Positions 47,946 to 59,463 of a stretch of 64,000 nt of DNA are shown piece by piece. How positions within the stretch are numbered: position 1 is the first letter of the stretch; every line of letters starts with the position of its first letter. Below the pieces are notes generated by a model. The model saw only the letters and a program-made list of their open reading frames with translations. It ran no database searches and was not told where the DNA came from. The DNA comes from Paraburkholderia sp. BL10I2N1 (GTDB lineage Bacteria > Pseudomonadota > Gammaproteobacteria > Burkholderiales > Burkholderiaceae): positions 2,108,001 through 2,172,000 of the forward strand of contig NZ_SNWA01000002.1 of the NCBI RefSeq assembly GCF_004361815.1. Reading direction: 5' to 3'. The position numbers and the translations under genes are program-made.

Positions 47946-50795
47946 TTATGCGGGCGGTACGCCTTCTTCGACGAGCACCGCGACAGGCATGGTCGTGAGC
48001 GCGTCGTGCAGATGCAGCAGCCCTGAGTCGTCGACCCTGGGCGCGGCATGACCCAGACAGTCAAACAGCGCGCGTGAGGCGAGTGCCTCCGGCATTTCGA
48101 TGGCCGTATCCTCCCACCGGGCGGTATCGACTAGCGGCAGATCGCTGTGCGCGTCGAGCAACGAAGCCGCGAGACGCGTCGCGATCACGACGGCGTAGGC
48201 ATTCCCGTAACGGCGCGCGAACGCGATCACATGGGCGGCCTGGCGGCCGCGCACCTTGAGCGGCAGATACACGCCATTGCCGAGCAGCGCCGGCTGGAGC
48301 TGCCGCAAAGCGAGCAGCCGGTGCACGACGGCGAGCTTCACGTGTCCGTCGCGCCAGTTTGCAAGCTGTTCAGACGGAGGCGTCACGACGAGCCATTCCT
48401 GGCGTCTCGCGAAATCGACAGGTCGCCGGTTGTCTGGGTCGACCAGGCTGAAATCCCACAACTCGGTGCCCTGGTACAGATCGGGCACGCCCGGTGACGC
48501 CAGCCGCAGCACGGTCTGCTGCAGGCTGTTGATCGCCCCGGCCGGGCTGATCCGTTCGACGAACGCGTGCAGTTCGCGCAGGAAGCCGTCACGCCGCTGC
48601 GGCGCGACGATATCGAACAGAAAATCGCGGCAGGCGGTTTCGAAGTCCTCATTCGGCGCGAGCCAGTTCGTGCGCAGTTTCGCTTCACGCAGCGCCTTCA
48701 GTTGCCACCGTGCGACGCGTTCGGCCAGCGCCTTCACGCCGTTCGCGTCATCCGGCGCGAGGCCCGGCGGCCAGCAGCCCACCAACGTCTGATACAGCAT
48801 TGCCTCTGCGTCAGGGCCGGGCGCCCAGTTGCGAGCGTTGTCGTCAACTACATGACGACGATGCGGTGCGTTGAGCGTCGACCACGCGCGCAACGTCGCG
48901 CTCCAGTCCTCTGCGATCTCGCTCAGAACGGCGAGGCGCGCACGCACGTCTTCGCCGCGTTTGTGATCGTGCGTCGCGGTGGCCAGCATCGCGTGCGGGA
49001 AGCGGCGCGCCCGTTCGAGGTTGCCTGCATGAAACTGCTCGACCGTCAGCGCGAATTCGCCCGGATCGGCGCCGACTTCATTGCGTGACAGCAGGCGGCC
49101 GTAGCGGTAGCACGCTGTATCTTCGATGGCCTTGGCGGCAACCGGCGCGGTGAGCTGCGAGAAAAGCGTTTGCGCCGTGCGTCGCGACGAGCCTGCATGG
49201 TTGGGCGCGGAGTTGGCTGTATTGCCGCTGTTGTGCGACTGCGGCGCGGCTTGTGGCCGTCCCGCGCCGCTATCATCGGAGGGCGGGCCGCCCAGCCACT
49301 CGCTGATCCGCTCCAGTATCCCGTGATCGGCGAGTGACAGGGCCTGCTTCGCGGCATCGAAGGCCTGTCCGAAGTAGAGGTTATCGACCTCGCTGCGCAT
49401 GCCGTTCTGCGGATAGATGCGATACACCGGAAAATGCGCGACGAGTTCGCCAAGCACACGACGGATCGCCGTGAAGGTGAGGTCGCGCGTCGAGAGCTGA
49501 TCGCGTGCGATGCGATGCAACGCACGGGCTGCGCGATCCAGTTCCGCGGGCAGGTTCTCCGCGAGGATCTTGCGCCGCGCCTGCAAGGCTTCATCGGCGA
49601 ACGACGCACTGCGGCCGGTCAGTTCCGACCACGTCGCCGCCAGTGTTTCCGCGCCAGCCGGATCGTGCAGCAGCGCGCCGACGTCATTCATGAAGTCATA
49701 GCCGGTCGTGCCGTCGACGGGCCAGTCGTCGCGCAAAGGTTCGCCGCGCCCAAGGATTTTCTCGACGACGAAATACGGATTGCCTTCGCGCAATTCGCTC
49801 AACCGCTGACGCAGGCGCTGACAGTATTCGCGCGGCTCGGAGAGCCCATCGACATGATCGATGCGCACACCGTCGATTACTCCTTCTGCATACAGCCGGA
49901 AAATCAGCGCATGGACCGCGTCGAACACCTCCAGACGCTCGACACGTAAGCCCGCGAGTGCGCTGATGTCGAAGAAGCGCCGCCAGTTCACTTCATCGGC
50001 GGCCGTGCGCCACCAGGCCAGCCGGTAGTGCTGCCGTTCGAGCAAACGATGCAGACGGTCGCGCGTGACCGGGTCGCGGGGATCGAAAGTTTCCAGAGCG
50101 AGCTCGATGGCCGGCGCGCCGTTCTGTGCGACGAACTCACGCAGCACCGCGCGGGCTTCAGCCGCGCGCGGCTGATCGGCGGGCTGGGTGGTCAGCCCTT
50201 CGAAGTGTTCGCCGAGCGCGCTGAGATCGGCGCGGTCCGCACCCTTCAGGATGTTCGCGTACTCGATCGGGCAGACCGGGAAAACATGATCGTGGTACGC
50301 GATGACGAAACGCCCGCTGTCTGCCGAAAAGCGCAGCGCGATCTGGCCCGCGGCGAGTTCGTCACCGTACGATGCGCCGAGCACCGGCGCGAGCACCTTG
50401 CCGCGCAAGGCCGGATCCGGCGAATGCCAGTCGACATCGAAGTGCCGCGCATACGCGCTATGCCGTCCCCATTCGAGGATGTCGAGCCACCAGGCATTGT
50501 GCGAGCCGCCGACGCCCATGTGATTCGGCACCACGTCGACAATCAACCCCATGCCGTGTGCGTGCAACTTTTCGACCAGACGCTTGAGGCCCGCCTCGCC
50601 GCCCAGTTCAGCGCTGACCCTGCTGTAATCGACCGTGTCATAGCCGTGTGTCGAACCGGGTTCGGCTGTCGTGACCGGCGACGCGTACAGATGACTGATT
50701 CCGAGCGCAGCGAAGTACCCGACGTGCGCGAGTGCATCGTCGAACGTGAAGTCCTTGTGAAACTGAAGTCTGAGCGTGGCGCGTGGGACGGTCAT
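47946..50795 (-). CDS. treY: Maltooligosyl trehalose synthase
   Basis: The 949-residue GH13 enzyme rearranges the reducing-end alpha-1,4 bond of maltooligosaccharides to alpha,alpha-1,1, giving maltooligosyltrehalose. TLRLQFHKDFTFDDA and YASPVTTAEPGSTHGYD are the family start. VVPNHMGVG, GVRIDHVDGLSEPREY (nucleophile Asp, about residue 320), FVVEKILGRGEPLRDDWPVD (acid/base Glu, about 348) and ATATHDHKRGEDVRARL (about 630) follow. A Ser/Asn/Ala-rich insert (about 530-570) looks like a flexible loop. It is last in the operon; its start overlaps the malQ stop by four bases. Confidence 0.95.
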   Translation of the reverse strand: MTVPRATLRLQFHKDFTFDDALAHVGYFAALGISHLYASPVTTAEPGSTHGYDTVDYSRVSAELGGEAGLKRLVEKLHAHGMGLIVDVVPNHMGVGGSHNAWWLDILEWGRHSAYARHFDVDWHSPDPALRGKVLAPVLGASYGDELAAGQIALRFSADSGRFVIAYHDHVFPVCPIEYANILKGADRADLSALGEHFEGLTTQPADQPRAAEARAVLREFVAQNGAPAIELALETFDPRDPVTRDRLHRLLERQHYRLAWWRTAADEVNWRRFFDISALAGLRVERLEVFDAVHALIFRLYAEGVIDGVRIDHVDGLSEPREYCQRLRQRLSELREGNPYFVVEKILGRGEPLRDDWPVDGTTGYDFMNDVGALLHDPAGAETLAATWSELTGRSASFADEALQARRKILAENLPAELDRAARALHRIARDQLSTRDLTFTAIRRVLGELVAHFPVYRIYPQNGMRSEVDNLYFGQAFDAAKQALSLADHGILERISEWLGGPPSDDSGAGRPQAAPQSHNSGNTANSAPNHAGSSRRTAQTLFSQLTAPVAAKAIEDTACYRYGRLLSRNEVGADPGEFALTVEQFHAGNLERARRFPHAMLATATHDHKRGEDVRARLAVLSEIAEDWSATLRAWSTLNAPHRRHVVDDNARNWAPGPDAEAMLYQTLVGCWPPGLAPDDANGVKALAERVARWQLKALREAKLRTNWLAPNEDFETACRDFLFDIVAPQRRDGFLRELHAFVERISPAGAINSLQQTVLRLASPGVPDLYQGTELWDFSLVDPDNRRPVDFARRQEWLVVTPPSEQLANWRDGHVKLAVVHRLLALRQLQPALLGNGVYLPLKVRGRQAAHVIAFARRYGNAYAVVIATRLAASLLDAHSDLPLVDTARWEDTAIEMPEALASRALFDCLGHAAPRVDDSGLLHLHDALTTMPVAVLVEEGVPPA

Positions 50796-52984
50796 GGCGT
50801 GTGGGGCGATCGAGAGGATGAAGAAGCGGCGGAAGAAGGGGCGCGCATCTCGCCGACCGCGAGCAGGCGGTCGCAGAAGGTTGCGTCGAGAAACAGTTCG
50901 TCTACGCTCTGTGCGACGCGGCGGCGCCAGTTCGGATGTTCATCGATCGAGCCGGGCAGGTTCGGCGAATCCGCAAGGCCGAGCAGGTCTTCCAGCGGGA
51001 ACGTGACGAGCGTAGCGGGTGTCGCCGCCACAAACGCCAGCGCTTCATCGACCGGTGCATTGTCTGTCGAAGGCGCGGGCACATCGGCTGCGGCGACGCC
51101 GGCCTGCTGAAAGGCCCGCCACAGCGCATCGCGATCAGCGGCGCGTTCCGCGTGAGCGAGCGCCACATGATCGCGGCCGTCGGCACGCAAGGCTGTCTGT
51201 CCGATGCGGTTGCGCCAGTCGATATCCTCGCCACGCCACCAGCCGGTGACGGTCGGCAGATCGTGCGTCGTGGTCGTCGACACCACATCACGGTCCCAAT
51301 CCCGCGGGGCCTTGAACCCTTCGCCCGAGCCGCTGCGTTCGAACCATAGCACGCGGATGCCGGCGAGCCCATGTTCGAAGAGGCGCTCGCGGAAGCCCAT
51401 GGGCACTGTGCCGAGATCTTCACCAATGACGATCGAACGATGCCGCCACGATTCGAGGGCGATCAGGCGCAGCAGGTCGTCGAGCGGATAGCGCAGATAC
51501 GCGCCGTTGCGGGCGGGCTCGCCTTCCGGCACGAGCCACAGGCGTCGCAGGCCGAGGATGTGATCGATGCGTACGCCGCCCGCGTGGACAAACGCCGCGC
51601 GCAGCATGTCGATGAACGCGGCGAAACCCTGCGTGCGCATCGCGCGCGGAGAGAAGGTGGTGAGGCCCCACGCCTGACCGGCCTGATTGAACAGGTCAGG
51701 CGGCGCGCCGACCGATACGCCCGTCAGCATCTCGTCGCGATACGACCACGCGTGACTCCCGGCACTGTCGCAACCCACTGCGAGGTCGGCGATCAGGCCG
51801 ACTGCCATCCCGGCATCGCGGGCCGCATGGTGCGCGTGCGACAGTCCCTTCGCCGCGAGCCATTGCAGGAACAGATGAAATTCGACTTCATGACGATGCT
51901 CGAGCGCAAACGCGTCGACCTCGCAACTGCGCGGGTCGCGCAAAGCTTCAGGCCAGTTGCGCCAGTGGCCGTCGCCTTCCGCTTGCGCGAGCTGGGCGGC
52001 CTGCAATGCTTCGAAGCGTGCGTGATCTTCGAGTGCGCGTCCGCCTCGCGTGCAGAAGCCGTGAAATTCGAGCGCGCGCGGCAGGTCCTGAGCGCGGTCG
52101 TGGACACAGAACTGCTCGAACAGCGTGCGCAACACCTTGAGTTTCAGCGGCACAGCCTGGGGCCAGTCGATCAGCGGCAACCTTTCGAGCCGGGACCACG
52201 CTTCGCTTGCGTGCGCCGCTTCCAGTGCTGCGTGCACGGCTTCTGTGCCGAACACGGCAGCGGGATCGATGTGCGTGACGTTCAGCCATAGGCGCGACGA
52301 TGGCGAATACGGACTGAAGCGCTGCGGCTGTGCGCTGAACATCGCGTGGGTCGGGCTGATCGCGAGCGCATGCGCGCCGCGTCTTGCGCTTTCGGTCGCC
52401 AGTGTCGCGAGCGCCGAATAGTCGCCGATACCGCCATCGCCCACGCGGCGCAGCCCGTAGAGCTGAGCCGCAATGCCCCATAGAGGCGGCGTGCCGGCGG
52501 CATCTTCGTGCAGGGCGCGCCATGCATCGGCGACGGTATAACCGCGCGCGGGAGCAACAGCGAGTGTGACGCGCTGTTCATTGATGACGAGCGTGTGATA
52601 ACCCGTTTCGCTGATCGGTGACAGCAACGCTGCTTCGCCTTTGGGGGCCGTGAACCGGCCGTCGATCAACGAGCCGCTTTCGAGTTCGATCCGGTAGCGG
52701 CTACCCGATTTCACCGCCGCGGCAGGCAGGGCGATGCCGCGTTCGCATTCGGCCGTCATCAGCGGCGGGAGCCGGCGTCCCGAGGTTTCGGCGTCGAGCA
52801 TGGTCACGCTATGTCTGAGCTGCGCCGGGTTGCTGCATGGCAGGCCCATGCGTTCGAGCAGTGTGGTGAGCGTGCGCTCGGGGACACGTTCTATCTCGCC
52901 GTGCGCGTTGTGCCACTCGACTTCGAAACCCGCACGCACAGCGAGGCTTTCGACCGCATCGCCGGATCGTCTGGAGGCGTTCAC
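50792..52984 (-). CDS. malQ: 4-alpha-glucanotransferase (amylomaltase)
   Basis: The 730-residue GH77 enzyme transfers alpha-1,4-glucan segments between maltooligosaccharides and releases glucose. An extra N-terminal region (about 1-165) precedes the barrel, as in the long MalQ type. WGIAAQLYGLRRVGDGGIGD, FSPYSPSSRLWLN, VRIDHILGLRRLWLVP (nucleophile Asp, about 490), IVIGEDLGTVP (acid/base Glu, about 540) and TTTTHDLPTVTGWW (about 590) are intact. Four-base overlaps with treZ upstream and treY downstream show tight translational coupling. Confidence 0.94.
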   Translation of the reverse strand: MNASRRSGDAVESLAVRAGFEVEWHNAHGEIERVPERTLTTLLERMGLPCSNPAQLRHSVTMLDAETSGRRLPPLMTAECERGIALPAAAVKSGSRYRIELESGSLIDGRFTAPKGEAALLSPISETGYHTLVINEQRVTLAVAPARGYTVADAWRALHEDAAGTPPLWGIAAQLYGLRRVGDGGIGDYSALATLATESARRGAHALAISPTHAMFSAQPQRFSPYSPSSRLWLNVTHIDPAAVFGTEAVHAALEAAHASEAWSRLERLPLIDWPQAVPLKLKVLRTLFEQFCVHDRAQDLPRALEFHGFCTRGGRALEDHARFEALQAAQLAQAEGDGHWRNWPEALRDPRSCEVDAFALEHRHEVEFHLFLQWLAAKGLSHAHHAARDAGMAVGLIADLAVGCDSAGSHAWSYRDEMLTGVSVGAPPDLFNQAGQAWGLTTFSPRAMRTQGFAAFIDMLRAAFVHAGGVRIDHILGLRRLWLVPEGEPARNGAYLRYPLDDLLRLIALESWRHRSIVIGEDLGTVPMGFRERLFEHGLAGIRVLWFERSGSGEGFKAPRDWDRDVVSTTTTHDLPTVTGWWRGEDIDWRNRIGQTALRADGRDHVALAHAERAADRDALWRAFQQAGVAAADVPAPSTDNAPVDEALAFVAATPATLVTFPLEDLLGLADSPNLPGSIDEHPNWRRRVAQSVDELFLDATFCDRLLAVGEMRAPSSAASSSSRSPHTP

Positions 52985-54891
52985 GCGTGGGGCTCCCGTT
53001 TGGCGACCTTGCGCGCATCATGCCCAATCGCGTATTCGCTGATGTCGCCCGTCAGCCATGCGACGAACGAGAACGACGGCAATTCCCCGGCTGCAATGGA
53101 ATCGCGTACCCGCGGCGGTGTTTCGAAGACAACCTTGCCGACGGGCGTTTCCACCAGCGGCACACTGTTGCTCGACAGGTTGAGCGCGATCGAAAGGGTC
53201 TGGCCGTCGCCGAGCCGCCAGCGTGCGACGAGCGCATCGGCGTGTGCGCCATTTCGCGCGGACAGCACGTTCGCGCCGAGCGGTTTCGCGTGGGCAAGGC
53301 GCGGTGTGATCAGTTTTCCGCGCACGGCGAGCGCCGATTTATAGAAGTGCATCCATTCGAGCCTTTCGTCTGCATCGGGCGCAGGCTCTGTTGCCCTCGG
53401 TGGCGACGATGACGCAAACGTTCGCGCATCGTTCGGATCGGGAATGTGCGCGCGACGGCTCTCATCGCTGAATGCGGAGAAGCGCGCGAACTCGCGCCGG
53501 CGTCCTTCGCGTACGGCGTCGGCGAGTTCGCCCGTATAGTCGGTAAAGAACAGGAACGGCTGCTCCGAACCGTATTCTTCTTCCATGAACAGCAGCGGGA
53601 TCTGCGCAGACAGCAGCAACAGACCTGTCGCGGCGCGCAGCGCGTCGGGCGGACACAGCGAACGGAGCCGCTCACCGAGCGCACGATTGCCGATCTGGTC
53701 GTGATTCTGCAGGAACATCACGAACGACGTCGGCGGCAGATGGCCACTGGGCTCGCCGCGCGGCCGGCCGTCGTGAATCGGCGACGGGTCGCCCTGATAG
53801 CCGAAGCCTTCGCCGAGCACGCGCGCAAGACGCTCGATCGGCCGGTCGGCGTACGCGCGATAGTAACCTTCGTGTTCGGTGGTCAAGAGCACGTGCAGCG
53901 CGTTGTGCGCGTCGTCGTTCCATTGCGCGGTGAAATGCGTGTCGAGCAGGCTGGCCGTGTTGCGCTCGTTTTCCAGCACCAGATGCACATGCCGGCCGTG
54001 CTGAACCGAGGCGCGCACGTGATCGGAAAAATCGCGCAGCCAGGCGTCGTTGTCGATTGCGTGCACCGCGTCGAGACGCAGGCCATCGAAGCGGTATTCG
54101 TTGATCCAGTATTGCGCGTTGTCGCAGAAGAATTCACTGACTTCGACACGCGCGAAATCGATTGCGAGACCCCACGGCGTATGCGTGCCTTCGCGAAAGA
54201 ACGGGCTGGCATATTGATGCAGATAGTTGCCGTCCGGGCCGAAGTGGTTATAGACCACATCGAGAAACACCTGCAGGCCGAGACCGTGGGCCGTGTCGAT
54301 CAACGCTTTCAGGTCGTCCGGCCGGCCGTACGATGAATCGGGTGCGTAGGGCAGCACGCCGTCGTAACCCCAGTTGCGGCTGCCGGGAAAATCGTTCAGC
54401 GGCATCAGCTCGATGGCGGTGACACCCAGCTCGACGAGCGCCTTCAGGCGCTCCATCACCCCCGCATAGCCGCCCAGCGCGCCGACATGCAGCTCGTACA
54501 ACACAGTCTCTTCCCATGGCCGGCCGTGCCAGTGCGTGTGCTGCCAGTGGTACGCGCGCGGATCGATCACTTCGCTCGGACCATGCACATCCTGCGGTTG
54601 AAAGCGCGAGGCGGGATCGGGCACGATGATCCCGTTGTCGAGTTTGTAGCGATACAGCGTGCCCGCGCCGCACGCGACCTCCGCTTCGAACCAGCCATTG
54701 CCGGTCGACGTCATGTCAACCGATGCAGCCGGCGCCCCACCCTCGATCTCGACCGTTACCGCCTTGCAGGATGGCGCCCAGAAGCGAAAGCGCGTGCGCG
54801 CCTTCGCGCGGCCGGCGCCGAGCAGCTGGGCGCCAAATGGCAGGCAGTGCGCATGATGGTGCGTATGCGGGTCGACAGGAATTTGAGACAT
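52981..54891 (-). CDS. treZ: Malto-oligosyltrehalose trehalohydrolase
   Basis: The 636-residue GH13 enzyme frees trehalose from maltooligosyltrehalose. An N-terminal CBM48-like domain (about 30-115, RTRFRFWAPSCKAVTVEIEG) is followed by the barrel: [44 protein letters not shown] (nucleophile Asp, about 270), HLVLENERNTAS (acid/base Glu, about 303) and MFLQNHDQIGNRALG (about 395). It is coupled to malQ by a four-base overlap and follows glgX after 69 bases. Confidence 0.95.
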   Translation of the reverse strand: MSQIPVDPHTHHHAHCLPFGAQLLGAGRAKARTRFRFWAPSCKAVTVEIEGGAPAASVDMTSTGNGWFEAEVACGAGTLYRYKLDNGIIVPDPASRFQPQDVHGPSEVIDPRAYHWQHTHWHGRPWEETVLYELHVGALGGYAGVMERLKALVELGVTAIELMPLNDFPGSRNWGYDGVLPYAPDSSYGRPDDLKALIDTAHGLGLQVFLDVVYNHFGPDGNYLHQYASPFFREGTHTPWGLAIDFARVEVSEFFCDNAQYWINEYRFDGLRLDAVHAIDNDAWLRDFSDHVRASVQHGRHVHLVLENERNTASLLDTHFTAQWNDDAHNALHVLLTTEHEGYYRAYADRPIERLARVLGEGFGYQGDPSPIHDGRPRGEPSGHLPPTSFVMFLQNHDQIGNRALGERLRSLCPPDALRAATGLLLLSAQIPLLFMEEEYGSEQPFLFFTDYTGELADAVREGRRREFARFSAFSDESRRAHIPDPNDARTFASSSPPRATEPAPDADERLEWMHFYKSALAVRGKLITPRLAHAKPLGANVLSARNGAHADALVARWRLGDGQTLSIALNLSSNSVPLVETPVGKVVFETPPRVRDSIAAGELPSFSFVAWLTGDISEYAIGHDARKVAKREPHA

Positions 54892-54960
54892 GATTCATCA
54901 CCATTCGGTTGGACAACCGGGCCCGCCATCGGGCCTCTCACGCGGTGCCTGCGCTCCAGC

Positions 54961-57159
<2,199 letters not shown>

Positions 57160-57252
57160 GTTTCCCGTTCCTTGTTCTGATTCGTTCGTTATCGGGAAGT
57201 CCCGGCGGGTACGCACCCGAGCCGCGCTGAGCGCGGCGCGTGCCGGGCGACA

Positions 57253-59463
57253 TCAGTCCGCCCGCAGGATGATCGTGGCGAGCGGCGGCAGCACCAGAAC
57301 GGCCGATTGCGGTTTGCCGTGACTCGCGACTTCCTCCGTATAAATGAGCCCGCTGTTGCCGAGGTTGGAACCGCCATACACGCTCGCGTCGCTGTTGAAC
57401 ACTTCGCTCCACCGTCCGGCTCGCGGTACGCCGATGCGATAGCCGAGCCGCGGCACCGGCGTGAAGTTGCAGACCGCGACGAGTTCGCGCCCCGCGCCAT
57501 CGACGCGCCGGTACGCGAACACACTGTTGCCGCTGTCGTCGCCGATCAGCCATTCGAAGCCGCCGGGGTCGCTATCGAGCATGTGCAGCGCAGGCTCTTC
57601 GTCGTAGAGGCGGTTCAGGTCGCGCACGACCCTCTGTACGCCGTGATGCAGCGGGTCGTCGAGCAGATGCCAGTGCGGCGACTGATCGTGATCGAACTCG
57701 GCCATCTGTCCGAATTCGCCGCCCATGAAGAGCAGCTTCTTGCCCGGATGCGTCCACATGAAACCGAAGTACGCACGCAGATTCGCGAAGCGCTGCCAGC
57801 GGTCACCCGGCATCTTGCCGAGCAGCGACCCCTTGCCGTGCACGACTTCGTCGTGCGAAAGCGGCAGCACGAAGCGCTCCGAATACGCGTAGACCATGCC
57901 GAACGTCATGCTGTGATGGTGGTAGTTCCGGTGGACCGGATCCTCATGCATGTAGTGGAGCGTGTCGTGCATCCAGCCCATGTTCCATTTGAAGTCGAAC
58001 CCCAGGCCACCGTCTTCGATGCGCGCCGTGACGCCAGGCCATGCCGTCGATTCTTCCGCGATCGTGATTGCGCCATGCACGTCAGGCATGTGGCGGACCT
58101 CATGATTCAGGCGCTTCAGAAAGGCGATCGATTCGAGGTTTTCCCGGCCGCCGTAGATGTTCGGCACCCACTCGCCGGCGGCGCGCGAATAGTCGCGATA
58201 CAGCATCGACGCAACCGCATCGACACGCAGACCATCGACGTGATAGCGCTTCAACCACGCCAGCGCGGATGCCACCATGAACGCGCTCACCTCGTTGCGG
58301 CCGAGGTTGTAGATCATTGTGTTCCAGTCCTGGTGATAGCCTTCGCGCGGATCGGCATGCTCGTACAGCGGTGTGCCGTCGAATTCGACGAGCCCGTGAG
58401 CGTCGTTCGGAAAGTGCGCCGGCACCCAGTCGAGAATGACGCCAAGCCCCGCTTCGTGCGTGCGGTTGACGAAGTCGGCGAACGCTTCAGGCCGGCCGAA
58501 GCGAGCCGAGGGCGCGAACTGCGAGAGCGGCTGATAGCCCCATGAGCCGCCAAACGGATGTTCGGCGATCGGCATGAATTCGAGGTGCGTGAAGCCCATA
58601 CCCTTTGCGTACGGAATCAGCCGGTCCGCCAGTTCGGACCAGGTCAGGCCGCGCCGGCCTTCTTCCGCGACGCGCAACCACGACTCCGCATGCACTTCGT
58701 AGATCGAGATCGGCGATTGCGGGGTCTGCCTGCCCGCACGCGACTGCATCCACGCGCCGTCGGTCCACGCGAACTGCTCGACCTCGTCGACGTGTGCGAC
58801 GACGGACGCTGTTCCAGGTGGCCGCTCGGTCTGCATCGCACAGGGATCGGCCTTCAGCGGCAGCGGGTGGCCATCGCGCGTCAGCATTTCGTACTTGTAG
58901 CGTGTGCCCGCGCCGACGCGCGGTACGAACAGTTCCCACACGCCCCCATGATGACGCAGACGCATCGGATGGCGGCGTCCGTCCCAGGAATTGAAGTCGC
59001 CCACCACCGAGACCCGCCGCGCATTCGGCGCCCATACCGCGAAGCGCACGCCTGGCACGCCGTCGTGCGTGACTGGCCGCGACCCGAGACATTCGAGCAC
59101 TGCGTACGGATCGCCATGCGACAGCCGCGTCAATGCTTCGTCGGACAGGACGTTGCCAAACGAGTAGGTGTCTTCGATTTCCTGCGGTGTGCCGTGCCAG
59201 TCGACGCGCAGCAGGTACGGCACCGCTTCGGTGACGAACCCCGCGAAGAGCCCGTAGCGGATCGTTGCGAGTTCGCCGAGCGTGCGGCCGTCGTCGCGCG
59301 CGATCACCGTCACGTGCGATGCGTTCGGCAGCAGGACGCGCACGACCGGCCCGGCGTCGGTGTAATGCAGGCCGAGTTGCGAGAACGGATCGGGATGGCG
59401 GGCTTCGATGAGCGCATCGATGTCGAGCGGGCTCAGACCGATGGTCGGGTCGCGATCATTCAT
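57253..59463 (-). CDS. glgB: 1,4-alpha-glucan branching enzyme
   Basis: The 736-residue GH13 branching enzyme makes alpha-1,6 links in glucan. Two N-terminal carbohydrate-binding regions (about 15-105 and 120-215, [30 protein letters not shown]) precede the barrel: [39 protein letters not shown] (nucleophile Asp, about 410), [13 protein letters not shown] (acid/base Glu, about 463) and [21 protein letters not shown] (about 530; last residue is G). ATG 59463 is inside the end of treS, an eight-base overlap, which fixes this start against a longer frame to 59595. Confidence 0.95.
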   Translation of the reverse strand: MNDRDPTIGLSPLDIDALIEARHPDPFSQLGLHYTDAGPVVRVLLPNASHVTVIARDDGRTLGELATIRYGLFAGFVTEAVPYLLRVDWHGTPQEIEDTYSFGNVLSDEALTRLSHGDPYAVLECLGSRPVTHDGVPGVRFAVWAPNARRVSVVGDFNSWDGRRHPMRLRHHGGVWELFVPRVGAGTRYKYEMLTRDGHPLPLKADPCAMQTERPPGTASVVAHVDEVEQFAWTDGAWMQSRAGRQTPQSPISIYEVHAESWLRVAEEGRRGLTWSELADRLIPYAKGMGFTHLEFMPIAEHPFGGSWGYQPLSQFAPSARFGRPEAFADFVNRTHEAGLGVILDWVPAHFPNDAHGLVEFDGTPLYEHADPREGYHQDWNTMIYNLGRNEVSAFMVASALAWLKRYHVDGLRVDAVASMLYRDYSRAAGEWVPNIYGGRENLESIAFLKRLNHEVRHMPDVHGAITIAEESTAWPGVTARIEDGGLGFDFKWNMGWMHDTLHYMHEDPVHRNYHHHSMTFGMVYAYSERFVLPLSHDEVVHGKGSLLGKMPGDRWQRFANLRAYFGFMWTHPGKKLLFMGGEFGQMAEFDHDQSPHWHLLDDPLHHGVQRVVRDLNRLYDEEPALHMLDSDPGGFEWLIGDDSGNSVFAYRRVDGAGRELVAVCNFTPVPRLGYRIGVPRAGRWSEVFNSDASVYGGSNLGNSGLIYTEEVASHGKPQSAVLVLPPLATIILRAD

